A program made the position numbers and the translations under genes. A stretch of DNA of 64,000 nucleotides from Siphonodentalium dalli. Lineage: Eukaryota > Mollusca > Scaphopoda > Gadilida > Siphonodentaliidae. Below the pieces are notes generated by a model. The model made no database searches and had not been told where the DNA came from. It saw only the letters and a program-made list of their open reading frames with translations. The stretch is taken from positions 1,428,001-1,492,000 of the forward strand of contig CP136069.1 in NCBI GenBank assembly GCA_032622095.1. Direction: 5' to 3'. Every line of letters starts with the position of its first letter. The first letter of the stretch is position 1. Positions 34,545 to 47,397 of this stretch are shown piece after piece.

Positions 34545-37500
34545 TAGGAAAATGATATGAATGGTTTTGTGAAAACTATTTACAAATTAATCACTCAACC
34601 TGTAAATATATTTACGTTCTTGCTATATGCAACACAATAAACATATAATCAGAAGTCGCTTTCGCCAAGGCGAGACAATTCCATTTTAGAACAAAATACT
34701 GTAAAACAAAACAGGACAGGACAGGATAGAGGGTTTCCCCACCGCTATAAACGTGTCTTTTTTATAGATAACAACAAAAAATTACCTCTTCCAACGTCAT
34801 TTTAATACATATACAGCATCTGTTGAATTCCACTATATTGTATCGGAACGGCCGTTATGTTTGCGTCATATTATGACATTACCTTGGCTCGGGTGTAATC
34901 ACAATATGAAAGTAGACACCCCACTCGTCAGTCTCTGAACGCCTAGTTGTGTACGACAGTCACCAGACTGAGTTGCGACGTTGTACAGGAACCGTGCATT
35001 AATGATATGTTCCTTTCGACCCATTTGAACATAACTATGTCTTCGAAATATCACGCCATTGAACTTATAGACTCTGTCTGAATCAAACAAGGTATTCTTA
35101 TTAACATTTAGCGAGTATTATTCGACTCGAAAGTAACAAAACTGTATTTGGGGTGGGGGTATATGTTATATTCTGTGATGAAATTGTGTATACGTGTGAA
35201 TTTACTAACACAAACTACAGGTCGTTTGTGCACCATCGCCTTATATTTGCGGTGATGTCGCGAAGGAGTCGTAAACAGTCCAACAAGTGCTATATAGCTT
35301 CGAGTTGCAACTCTTGGGTTGGAATTTTCTGACAGAGTCTCACTGGCAAAATGGAGAAAGTTATTCCTCCCAACCCAACTCTGCCCATTGGTAAATCGAT
35401 CTAGATTCATATTGAAAGCTCAAAGCAATGGGGGCGGTAGATAGCGCTCCCACATCACCACGTCCCTGGATACAGGACTATTTATATAAGCCCACATTTT
35501 ATGCAAAGCATGGATGTATTTTGTCCAGACCAACCGGTGATTTTTATATACGTTTAAAAAAAAACAATCCCAAACATTTGTTGGCGTTTTTACTCGAAAT
35601 TCTACATTTCCCTACAGGAGTAAAACTTCCAGCAAACTCTTGTTTACAAAATAGCAAATTAAAGGCATAGCATCGTTAATCGTACTAAATACCTAAACAA
35701 AAAAAGTAAGTCCCCCCTCATATAATACCCTACACCTCCTGTGTTATTCGTATTGCGGTAGTTTTCTAACCTTCCTATGATGGTTGCTTCATTTGACAAT
35801 TTTCCATTTTCAAAAATCCCACTTTCAACTTTGACCTGCAACGGAATCGTGTGTTGATGGGTAAACTTAGTGATCAGTGTTTGTTAAGTATCACCGGCCT
35901 TATTACTGCATGATATTTTCTTGAACATGGCGAGGTGGTACTCTATATGGGAATTTATGAACTTTTGAACCACCCACATATCTGGTCCACTTCACTCACT
36001 CGACAGGATCCCTGTCCCTTATGGTGGACCAAACAAGGGCTAATGCCACATAGTTAACAACATACAAAAAAATAAACCATCATTACAGTCTAAATAATGT
36101 TAGATTCTAAAGTTAACGCAGTTAAGCGCAGCTGTAATTTATATGATTACGTAATTGGTGGCCCCAATTTTTATGCAATAAAATCACATATGTCCACATA
36201 ACTAGACTTGTCTAAGATATGTCAGGATTTATGGTTCACTGTGCCTAAATATGTCTTCTGATCATAATATCGATTTGAAAAAGAGTGCTATGTACGGAAG
36301 TGCCCTTTCAAGAGAGACGTCGTGTACGGGCTGTCGATTTTGGTTTTAAGTGTATATTTCAGTTTCCTATCGCTTAAATCAACAAATAACTCCACTGAGA
36401 ACGACCATTCAAACCTTGAGGTTTTATGTTTTGCAATAAGTTTAATTCTACATTATAATATTATGTTTACTTAAATTTATTTGAAATGCTTTTGATACTA
36501 AGTCTTATATTGAAAAGGTAGAATTTCATCTCTTGAGTCACCGGGAAACTTGAGAAGTAATACGATGCTTTTCGATGAATCATGTAATTCTATAGTAATG
36601 TCATAATACATTTTAAAACATATATCAAATATATTTAAAGATTTCGGCACGTTATCTATTGATAAACATAGTTATGTTAGGTGCTTGAATAAGAACATCT
36701 TTAGTCTTGAAATCGGAAAACTTATGTGGAACGGAACAGTGTCTTTGTCGTGTGATTCGTGAAGGTTAATAATTACCAACGGGAGGTCGAACATGTCTAA
36801 TATGTAAACCTAATTCATGGTTTCGTCTTTGCACACAAATCCCATCATCACAACTTGACGTACAGATTTCCGACAACTGATAAGGAACTTAAAAGACTAG
36901 GCGTACAGCGACGGATGAGTGGGGTGTCAAAATAAATAGTCTCTATACTTTCAGATTGTGAATACACCCGAGCCAAGGTAATGTCAATATATGTTGCAAT
37001 GAGATTTCCGACAGATGCTGTATATGTGTTAAAATGACATTGGGGAGGGAATTTTTGAGAGAAAATTATTTTCTGAAGTGACCAATGGCCGTTTTATATT
37101 TGAAAAGAGTCCGTCGCTCAAATGGAGCCGCTTGCGATCGGCAAATGTGTATATACAATATTTACTTAAGTTTATAGGCTTTGGGAAACAGTCTATCCTG
37201 TCTGAAAACTTGTTTGTGTTTTATGGTTTATGCCAATAGGGCAAAGGTGTTGTCAGCTCTGATAACTTAGTGCAAGGTACGCAAACACCACACCGACACA
37301 CCGAGCAGGCAGATAACAACCAGCGTGATGGGCCGACTGGTAACCGGAAGGCGTGAACACACGGCTATCTAGAAGTCAACACAAATGTTTAGGATAGTAG
37401 AACGTTTGATTATTCATCGGTTATGTAAATGTTTTAATCACGCGATAAAAGTATAAAGCATATACATGTATAGAATAGTTATATACCTATGTAGTTACAT

Positions 37501-40290
37501 AAATGTATAGACGAAGATTATCCCACAACACATGGTGATCAGTTACTCACAGATATAGTTAAAGGTTATCGTATTACATAGGACGAACATTGTTTGTAAA
37601 TTCCTAAATATATGGAAAGAGTGAAATGGTTTCCATACATGCATGCATACAGCATAAGTTATATACTGTCAGATATCGTATATTGAAATTTTAAACCTTA
37701 TTATAAATGTCACACCGTTTCTGGTCGTATGATTAGGTATATGTTTATTGTCATGCAGTGAAAGACTATCGGTATATTTTGATGGTTTTGGAGGAAAAAT
37801 AATTAACCCGTTTTGGAAAATGTTTACTAAGACCATGTCCAAAAGATGGTATTTACAAAGTTGGGATCGAAAAAAACTCGCCCAGCACGAAGTCGTCAGG
37901 AACGTAACTCTGGCTTAACGGACATAAAATACAGCCTGTTGGATAATAGGTTTCGGTCCTTACGCTCGACCTAATTGGTCACCAGAGAATGGGCCGTATA
38001 GACCAAATTACCGATCTATACCTTCAGCTGGAAAAATGTGGCCAAATTTCCCTCTCCATCAAAATACATGACGTCAAACTAGATACAAAATCCGCGCGAA
38101 CGAGAGTCTCTCTTACCGGTAATCACGAGTCCGTATTTTAGCTTTACACGATATATTAACACGAAATTCGTGTGATGAACGAGGCGCGTTCACATGGTGG
38201 TAGGGAAACCATAATGGCGAAAAAGAACGTTTCGTTTATACTATCATAAAAAATCAATTTCATGCGACAATGTATGCTATAACGGTTATAACCGAAAAGC
38301 TTGGTTACCTTTTTATAAGAATATGATGTCAGGGTCCTTATATAGATGTGGTCTATTCCGTGCTGTATGTTTGTCCGTGTAGTGTTTTTGCCTGATTTTG
38401 GAAAACACTTCATATGTTAAGGTACTGAATTAAAAATGTGCAGCCTCCCCCAAGATGGCTACTTCTGATCTGAAGTTCAGTCGTTACAGAATCACGTCAC
38501 AACCACCAGCTCCGGTATGACATAATTACCCAGTGACGCCACAAGTTAGGTGCGTGTACAATTCTTTAAAGAGATATATATCGGATGCGTTTTATATAAT
38601 AACTAAGTATAGTTGTCTATATCATGAAACAATTTCGTTTTATATAACCATCTGTATACTGTTGGGATTGGATATTACATATTATTTCCAAGATTGATTA
38701 TGGTGAATGGTTCCGAGATGTGGTCATTCTCTTAGGTTAGTGTGAGCTCTTTTAAAGCGCGTTGTTACTTGAGTATGTCAGTGATTAATAACATACCATT
38801 AAAGAGTATTCATAAAATTGTAAACAATATTGTTAATGGGTACCAAATTTCCCTTGTACATCGCGAAATTAGTGATTATAACATACCGCTATTATTATGT
38901 ATAATTGTTATAGGTGTCAGGAATCAAATTACTTTATATAACCCAACAGCTACAAATGAATGGGAATCCACAGTTAATGTTATCCTGTTACAGTCAGCAA
39001 CCAATGCATAACATGCAGTCGTTACACCATAGCAGCTACACATAAATGGGAATCATCAATTAATCTATACTGTTATATTTAGAAAGCAATGGTGTATATG
39101 TAAACAATAAACTGTAACAGCAATACATGGATGGGAATCCCAAATTAATTTATACTGTTATATTTTGGAAGCAATGGTATATATGTAAACAATAAACTGT
39201 AACAGCACCAAATGGATGGTAATCCCAAATTAATTTTACAAGGTATAGCTAGAACCCATAGGTGTACTGTATATTTGTAAACATTATACTGTGACAGCTA
39301 AAATGAATGGGAACCCACAAATAATTTTACAAATAAGTTTTACAGTAACAGTTGCATGTGATTATGAAAAGGACTCCACAAATATTTCTAACTAGGGATT
39401 TTTATAAGAATTATGTGTTGAATTTTAGCTTAAATCAAAATATTTGAGCTGTGTGCGCTCAGACATTGTAGAATGGTTGCTGTAATGTTTAAACAGTCCT
39501 CATAATAGTGCTTACCGAGTCAATTATTCCCGATTCCATAAATCGTTGTCAATGTAAACAGTTTTCATAATAGCGTTCACCAAGTAAATTATTTCCGATT
39601 CCATGAATAATTTCCGATTCCACGAATAGCGTATTGAATGTTCGTGTAGATTATTATTTGAAGTATAACCGAGTAGCAATGTATAGTTCTATAATCACAA
39701 ATACGTGAATATTGCATATGTAGAGACAATGTTTAGATTTGTATACAATTATAGTTGTAAATGCTATACCGGTATGTACACTCTATGTACACTATATGCA
39801 CAGTATTTATCTAATATAAATGTAACACTATCGGGTATGTATGAAATGTAGCTCGCTTAGTATCGCAATATTTTTCATTCAATATATGTCAATAATAAGC
39901 GCGACAGATTTTTGGTATTGCGCTATAATCGTGTCTTTTTCGAAATAAAGGCGCGCCTCAATATACACTTCTTCTGACTGGTAGTGTATAGTCATGATGT
40001 ACGGATTCACATGTTAAAACAAAAACTGTGATTACAAGTGACAGGACAATTTCACGCCTTACATGTTACCAAATAATATGCCATTAAGATGTTTTACGTT
40101 TACATGTACATAAATTTGAGTTTTAACTGTGATATATGTAGCTTTGTTCTTTTATGTCTTAAAAGGGCATGGCGATTCATGTTTTAGAATGGTCGAAATT
40201 AATAATACTCGTAACTGTATAGTGATGGGTTGGCTTATCAGCTATTACTAGTATCGTTTTTATTTATAGCCATATGTATACAGTAGCTAT
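34545..40290. other. 5.7-kb insertion in the TSP1 unit; contains an inverted-repeat pair
   Basis: Compared with the array units, the intron after the 34,026 exon is collinear up to about 34,545 and resumes at about 40,290. The extra DNA includes inverted arms at about 34,785-34,960 and 36,885-37,055 (each contains TGACATTACCTTGGCTCGGG or its complement) and a four-copy, roughly 83-bp tandem repeat at 38,940-39,350 (AATGAATGGGAATCC... GTAAACAATAAACTGTAACAG-type). No coding domain was recognised in it. Confidence 0.6.
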
Positions 40291-40417
40291 TGAACGGTGA
40301 ACACATTATCACCAAGATCACCATTATGATATTAATTAAAAAGTATAACATCACCTCAGATTCAAACGTGCAAACGCAGAAATCAAAATTATAACATCGA
40401 TACCCAGCAACTGAATC

Positions 40418-43400
40418 TGGTAACGCACGTAACAAGCTAAACACTGACGGTAACACACGTAACAAGCTTAAACACTGACGGCAACGCACGTAACAAGTTA
40501 AACACTGACGGCAACGCACGTAACAAGTTAAACACTGTCGGTAACGCACGTAACAAGTTAAACACTGAAGGTAACGCACGTAACAAGCTTAAACACTGAC
40601 GGCAACGCACGTAACAAGTTAAACACTGACGGTAACGCACGTAACAAGTTAAACACTGACGGTAACGCACGTAACAAGCTAAACACTGACGGTAACGCAC
40701 GTAACAAGCTAAACACTGTCGGTAACGCACGTAACAAGCTAAACACTGACGGTAACGCACGTAACAAGCTTAAACACTGACGGCAACGCACGTAACAAGT
40801 TAAACACTGACGGTAACGCACGTAACAAGCTTAAACACTGACGGCAACGCACGTAACAAGTTAAACACTGACGATAACGTACGTAACAAGTTAAACACTG
40901 ACGGTAACGCACGTAACAAGTTAAACACCGACGGTAACGCACGTAACAAGTTAAACACCGACGGTAACGCACGTAACAAGTTATACACTGACGTTGACGC
41001 ACGTAACAAGTTAAAAAACGACGGTAACGCACGTAACAAGTTAAACACCGACGGTAACGCACGTAACAAGTTATACACTGACGGTAACGCACGTAACAAG
41101 TTAAACACTGTCGGTAACGCACGTAACAAGTTAAACACTGACGGTAACGCACGTAACAAGTTAAACAATGTCGGTAACGCACGTAACAAGTTAAACACTG
41201 TCGGTAACGCACGTAACAAGTTAAACACTGACGGTAACGCACGTAACAAGTTAAACACTGTCGGTAACGCACGTAACAAGCTAAACACTGACGGTAACGC
41301 ACGTAACAAGCTTAAACACTGACGGCAACGCGCGTAACAAGTTAAACACTGTCGGTAACGCACGTAACAAGTTAAACACTGACGATAACGCACGTAACAA
41401 GTTAAACACTGTCGGTGACGCACGTAACAAGTTAAACACTGACGGTAACGCACGTAACAAGTTAAACACTGACGGTAACGCACGTAACAAGTTAAACACT
41501 GACGGTAACGCACGTAACAAGTTAAACACTGACGGTAACGCACGTAACAAGTTAAACACTGACGGTAACGCACGTAACAAGTTAAACACTGACGGTAACG
41601 CACGTAACAAGTTAAACACTGACGGTAACGCACGTAACAAGTTAAACACTGACGGTAACGCACGTAACAAGTTAAACACTGTCGGTAACGCACGTAACAA
41701 GCTAAACACTGACGGTGACGCACGTAACAAGCTAAACACTGACGGTAACGCACGTAACAAGTTAAACACTGACGGTAACGCACGTAACAAGTTAAACAAT
41801 GTCGGTAACGCACGTAAAACACGGTCGGTAACGCACGTAACAAGTTATACACTATCGGTAACGCACGTAACAAGTTAAACACTGACGGTAACGCACGTAA
41901 CAAGCTAAACACTGTCGGCAACGCACGTAACAAGTTAAACACTGTCGGTAACGCACGTAACATGCTAAACACGGTCGGTAACGCACGTAACAAGTTATAC
42001 ACTGACGGTAACGCACGTAACAAGTTAAACACTGACGGTAACGCACGTAACAAGTTAAACACTGACGGTAACGCACGTAACAAGTTAAACACTGTCGGTA
42101 ACGCACGTAACATGTTAAACACGGTCGGTAACGCACGTAACAAGTTATACACTGTCGGTAACGCACGTAACAAGTTAAACACTGACGGTAACGCACGTAA
42201 CAAGCTAAACACTGTCGGTAACGCACGTAACAAGTTAAACACTGTCGGTAACGCACGTAACATGCTAAACACGGTCGGTAACGCACGTAACAAGTTATAC
42301 ACTGTCGGTAACGCACGTAACAAGTTAAACACTGACGGTAACGCACGTAACAAGCTAAACACGGTCGGTAACGCACGTAACAAGTTATACACTGTCGGTA
42401 ACGCACGTAACAAGTTAAACACTGACGGTAACGCACGTAACAAGTTATACACTGACGGTAACGCACGTAACAAGTTATACACTGTCGGTAACGCACGTAA
42501 CAAGTTAAACACTGACGGTAACGCACGTAACAAGTTATACACTGACGGTAACGCACGTAACAAGCTAAACACTGTCGTTGACGCACGTAACAAGTTAAAC
42601 ACTGACGGTAACGCACGTAACAAGTTAAACACTGACGGTAACGCACGTAACAAGCTAAACACTGACGGTGACGCACGTAACAAGCTAAACACGGTCGGTA
42701 ACGCACGTAACAAGTTAAACACCGACGGTAACGCACGTAACAAGTTAAACACTGACGGTAACGCACGTAACAAGGTAAACACTGACGGTAACGCACGTAA
42801 CAAGTTAAACACTGACGGTAACGCACGTAACAAGTTAAACACTGTCGGTAACGCACGTAACAAGCTAAACACTGACGGTAACGCACGTAACAAGTTAAAC
42901 ACTGTCGGTAACGCACGTAACAAGTTAAACACTGACGGTAACGCACGTAACAAGTTAAACACTGACGGTAACGCACGTAACAAGTTAAACACCGACGGTA
43001 ACGCACGTAACAAGTTAAACACCGACGGTAACGCACGTAACAAGTTAAACACTGACGGTAACGCACGTAATAAGTTAAACACTGTCGGTAACGCACGTAA
43101 CAAGTCATACACTGACGGTGACGCACGTAACAAGTTAAACACTGTCGGTAACCAACGTAACAAGTTAAACACTGACGGTAACGCATGTAACAAGTAAAAC
43201 CATGTCGGTAACGCACGTAACAAGTTAAACACTGACGGTAACGCACGCAACAAGTTAAACACTGACGGTAACGCACGTAACAAGTTATACACTGTCGGTA
43301 ACGCACGTAACATGCTAAACACGGTCGGTAACGCACGTAACAAGTTATACACTGTCGGTAACGCACGTAACAAGTTAAACACTGACGGTAACGCACGTAA

Positions 43401-43449
43401 CAAGCTAAACACTGAATCTGGTAACTCACGTAACAAGTTAAACACTGAC
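40418..43449. repeat. Approx 100-copy minisatellite, 30-bp unit
   Basis: The unit is GGTAACGCACGTAACAAG plus TTAAACACTGAC (30 bp), repeated almost without interruption for 3.0 kb. Variation falls mainly at GAC/GTC, AAGTT/AAGCT and AAAC/ATAC positions. Because 30 is a multiple of three and most frames lack stops, it yields long meaningless open frames (up to 884 codons on the minus strand and 411 on the plus). The flanks match the single-copy 30-mer context of the TSP1 array introns. Confidence 0.95.
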
Positions 43450-43546
43450 ACCATCTTGTTGTTTTGTTGTAACTGAATGGGGAGAGGGGAGATATAAGTT
43501 GCTATAACTCGTGCCCAAATCCCAATTTCACATACAATATGTTTAA

Positions 43547-43967
43547 AGGCCCACTTAATTTTCGAGTCGCCGAATATGTTTTTATAGTGACTTGATATAC
43601 GGTTTTAATAACAATCTATGCCATAAAATATGATTAAAATACTATAATTCATCACTATTTGAAACATCTTTGTCTCAGAAGATGCCCACAGAGGAATAGA
43701 AAACTGCTGAAGATTTCCCCCATGTGGCACCCAGCATGCTAAATAATTCAAACTTTTTCAATGGTAGGGGAATAACACTATCTTTAATATACAGAGTTAT
43801 TCTCCCTGAATTGAAAATAATACTAATTTTTATTTCAGTCTTGATGACCAAACGCGTTGGCAACTCAAAGCAACATGTCCACAGTTTATTTGACCTGATA
43901 AGTTGGTATATAATATAGCATATATGTTATATAATGTAATCTGGGGGTTCGAAAATTAAGTGGGCCT
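43547..43967. mobile_element. 421-bp TTAA-flanked MITE, relative of the 7.1-kb element
   Basis: Terminal inverted repeats AGGCCCACTTAATTTTCGA and its complement, with TTAA on both sides (43,543-43,546 and 43,968-43,971). Array units preserve the empty site ATGTTTAAACTAATGG. The left 150 bp matches the left end of the 56,192-63,331 element (TGATATACGGTTTTAATAAC and onward), and the right end matches its right end (GGTATATAATATAGCATATA). A TTAA duplication fits piggyBac or Kolobok. Confidence 0.85.
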
Positions 43968-44076
43968 TTAAACTAATGGTTTCTCAGCATTATCGTGTTA
44001 TGATTTTGTGGATTTCTAGTTACACGGTTGATAGTTTCAATTGTTAACATCTCGAATTGACAAATAACTTCACAAA

Positions 44077-44110
44077 CAGACAGTAGCCTGCAACGAGACC
44101 GCATGTCCAG
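44077..44110 (+). pseudogene. TSP1 exon 3' relic (one per unit)
   Basis: Reads QTVACNETACP, the end of a TSP1 repeat, but the donor GT is changed (CAGCTTTT here, CAGATTTGTG in most others) and the front of the exon is gone. Equivalent relics start at 45,023, 45,979, 46,935, 48,015, 48,971, 49,926 and 50,996, each about 280-290 bp before an intact exon (the last has none after it). The ancestral unit therefore probably held two TSP1 exons. Confidence 0.7.
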
Positions 44111-44358
44111 CTTTTTGTGCATTATGCTTTCGATTTCGCATGATGCACAATGATTTCTCAGCAATGTCGTTTTCATGATTCTATAGTTGCACACGAATTA
44201 CGCGGTTGATGGTTTCAATATTTATAATCTCGAATTGACGATGTCGACCTGAAATGTCACCCTCGGCTCTGGTGGCCCTCCGGTGACACTCCATGTCTCA
44301 AGCGAGTGATATATTCCTGTGTATCACTAAATTCCAATGATCTCCTTCTGATTTGAAG

Positions 44359-44529
44359 TGGACGGTGCTTGGACAGGATGGAGTGGATTTGGAATGTGTT
44401 CTGTCACTTGCGGAGGCGGGTCCAAAACAAAGACACGACATTGTACTAATCCACCACCAAGTAACGGGGGAGCACCCTGTGATGGGAGCGAAATCCAGAC
44501 TGTCGCCTGCAGCGAGAACGAATGTCCAG
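44359..44529 (+). CDS. TSP1-domain exon 1 of array (type A)
   Basis: A 171-bp exon with acceptor TGATTTGAAG and donor GTTTGTG, phase 1 at both ends, encoding 57 residues of a complete TSP1 repeat: WTGWSGFGMCSVTCGGG, TRHCTNPPPSNGGAPCDG, QTVACSENECP. It has six cysteines, a WxxW pair and the O-fucosylation consensus CSVTCGGG. It differs from the other type-A exons in having RHC rather than RRC before the third-cysteine loop. It is the first member of the array, just after the TTAA MITE. Confidence 0.8.
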
Positions 44530-45314
44530 GTTTGTGAAAAATTACATGAATTTAATATTTTCCTTACATCACACAACCGCAATAATAATAACAAATTAAT
44601 ATGGTGCAGAAGTTCAAACATGTATAGTGGCTAATGAAACCAAAATACAACCACTGCATTCTCATCACCATAAAGATCATCATTATGATATTACCTCAAA
44701 GTTATAAAAATATCTCAACTTCAAACGTACAAATTCAGTAATCTAAATTAAGCCATCGCTACCCAGCACCTGAATCTGGCAACGCACGTAACAAGTTAAA
44801 CATTGACACCATCTTGTTGTTGTTTGTTGTAACTGGATCGGGAGAGGGCGATCTAAATTGCTATACTCGTGCCCAAATCCCAATTTCACATAAAATACGA
44901 TAAAATATGTTTAAACTAATGGTTTCTCAGCATTGTCGTGTTATGATTTTGTGGATTTCGAGTTACACGGTTGATAGTTTGAATTGTTACTAACATCACG
45001 AATTGACAAATAACTTCACAAACAGACAGTAGCCTGCAACGAGACCGCATGTCCAGATTTGTGTGCATTATACTTTCGATTTCGCATGTTGCACAATGAT
45101 TTCTCAGCAATGTCGTGTTGCTTTTCTCATGATTCTATAGTTGCACACGAATTACACGGTTGATGGTTTCAATATTTATAATCTCGAATTGACGATGTCG
45201 ACCTGAAATGTCACCCTCGGCTCTGGTGGCCCTCCGGTGACACACTCCATGTCTCAAGCGAGTGATATATTCCTGTGTATCACTAAATTCCAATGATCTC
45301 CTTCTGATTTGAAG

Positions 45315-45485
45315 TGGACGGTGCTTGGACCGGATGGAGTGGATTTGGAATGTGTTCTGTCACTTGCGGAGGCGGGTCCAAAACAAAGACACGACGTTGT
45401 ACTAATCCACCACCAAGTAACGGGGGAGCACCCTGTGATGGGAGCGAAATCCAGACTGTCGCCTGCAGCGAGAACGAATGTCCAG
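45315..45485 (+). CDS. TSP1-domain exon 2 of array (type A)
   Basis: Same 57-residue TSP1 exon with intact splice sites in phase 1. Compared with exon 1 it has a silent ACA to ACC change in WTGW and a CAT to CGT change giving RRC. It looks identical to exons 3, 5 and 6 in coding sequence apart from one silent change in exon 6. It opens the three-exon block that is repeated 2,992 bp downstream. Confidence 0.8.
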
Positions 45486-46270
45486 GTTTGTGAAAAATTA
45501 CATGAATTTAATATTTTCCTTACATCACACAACCGCAATAATAATAACAAATTAATATGGTGCAGAAGTTCAAACATGTATAGTGGCTAATGAAACCAAA
45601 ATACAACCACTGCATTCTCATCACCATAAAGATCATCATTATGATATTACCTCAAAGTTATAAAAATATCTCAACTTCAAACGTACAAATTCAGTAATCT
45701 AAATTAAGCCATCGCTACCCAGCACCTGAATCTGGCAACGCACGTAACAAGTTAAACATTGACACCATCTTGTTGTTGTTTGTTGTAACTGGATCGGGAG
45801 AGGGCGATCTAAATTGCTATACTCGTGCCCAAATCCCAATTTCACATAAAATACGATAAAATATGTTTAAACTAATGGTTTCTCAGCATTGTCGTGTTAT
45901 GATTTTGTGGATTTCGAGTTACACGGTTGATAGTTTGAATTGTTACTAACATCACGAATTGACAAATAACTTCACAAACAGACAGTAGCCTGCAACGAGA
46001 CCGCATGTCCAGATTTGTGTGCATTATACTTTCGATTTCGCATGTTGCACAATGATTTCTCAGCAATGTCGTGTTGCTTTTCTCATGATTCTATAGTTGC
46101 ACACGAATTACACGGTTGATGGTTTCAATATTTATAATCTCGAATTGACGATGTCGACCTGAAATGTCACCCTCGGCTCTGGTGGCCCTCCGGTGACACA
46201 CTCCATGTCTCAAGCGAGTGATATATTCCTGTGTATCACTAAATTCCAATGATCTCCTTCTGATTTGAAG

Positions 46271-46441
46271 TGGACGGTGCTTGGACCGGATGGAGTGGAT
46301 TTGGAATGTGTTCTGTCACTTGCGGAGGCGGGTCCAAAACAAAGACACGACGTTGTACTAATCCACCACCAAGTAACGGGGGAGCACCCTGTGATGGGAG
46401 CGAAATCCAGACTGTCGCCTGCAGCGAGAACGAATGTCCAG
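46271..46441 (+). CDS. TSP1-domain exon 3 of array (type A)
   Basis: Type-A TSP1 exon, 956 bp after exon 2, with the same acceptor, donor and phase. All six cysteines, WTGW and CSVTCGGG are kept. The intron around it appears identical to that of exon 2, implying a very recent copy, gene conversion or an assembly effect. Confidence 0.8.
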
Positions 46442-47226
46442 GTTTGTGAAAAATTACATGAATTTAATATTTTCCTTACATCACACAACCGCAATAATAA
46501 TAACAAATTAATATGGTGCAGAAGTTCAAACATGTATAGTGGCTAATGAAACCAAAATACAACCACTGCATTCTCATCACCATAAAGATCATCATTATGA
46601 TATTACCTCAAAGTTATAAAAATATCTCAACTTCAAACGTACAAATTCAGTAATCTAAATTAAGCCATCGCTACCCAGCACCTGAATCTGGCAACGCACG
46701 TAACAAGTTAAACATTGACACCATCTTGTTGTTGTTTGTTGTAACTGGATCGGGAGAGGGCGATCTAAATTGCTATACTCGTGCCCAAATCCCAATTTCA
46801 CATAAAATACGATAAAATATGTTTAAACTAATGGTTTCTCAGCATTGTCGTGTTATGATTTTGTGGATTTCGAGTTACACGGTTGATAGTTTGAATTGTT
46901 ACTAACATCACGAATTGACAAATAACTTCACAAACAGACAGTAGCCTGCAACGAGACCGCATGTCCAGATTTGTGTGCATTATACTTTCGATTTCGCATG
47001 TTGCACAATGATTTCTCAGCAATGTCGTGTTGCTTTTCTCATGATTCTATAGTTGCACACGAATTACACGGTTGATGGTTTCAATATTTATAATCTCGAA
47101 TTGACGATGTCGACCTGAAATGTCACCCTCGGCTCTGGTGGCCCTCCGGTGACACACTCCATGTCTCAAGCGAGTGATATATTCCTGTGTATCACTAAAT
47201 TCCAATGATCTCCTTCTGATTTGAAG

Positions 47227-47397
47227 TGGACGGTGCTTGGACAGGATGGAGTGGATTTGGAATGTGTACTGTTGCTTGCGGAAGGAGATCAAAAGCAAAG
47301 ACACGACATTGTACGAATCCACCACCAAGCCACGGGGGAGCACATTGTGATGGGAGCGAAATCCAGACTGTCGCCTGCAGCGAGAACGAATGTCCAG
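47227..47397 (+). CDS. TSP1-domain exon 4 of array (type B)
   Basis: Same length, splice sites and phase, but diverged inside: GMCTVACGRRSKAKTRHC replaces GMCSVTCGGGSKTKTR(H/R)C, and SHGGAHCDG replaces SNGGAPCDG. The six cysteines and WTGW remain, so the fold should hold, but the Ser/Thr before the second cysteine and the Gly after it are lost, removing the O-fucosylation consensus. The frame is open throughout, so this is a variant domain and not a pseudo-exon. Confidence 0.78.

Noticed and set aside
40418-43449. A possible CRISPR-like or spacer-repeat array
   Set aside because: There are no unique spacers; the whole 30-bp unit repeats, in a eukaryotic intron.
40418-43449. The ACGTG core in every 30-bp unit as a hypoxia-response cluster
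   Set aside because: A five-base core recurring because the unit recurs is no evidence of selection or binding.
40800-43454. An 884-codon minus-strand open frame and other long frames (525 and 411 codons) in the same place
   Set aside because: They arise from the 30-bp tandem repeat, which has no stops in several frames on both strands. The apparent proteins switch repeat phase whenever the array slips, and the same 30-mer is intronic in the TSP1 units.
44298-44621. A 107-codon minus-strand frame and a 93-codon plus frame repeated in every TSP1 unit
   Set aside because: Both overlap the TSP1 exon in wrong frames. The correct reading is the spliced phase-1 exon with six cysteines.
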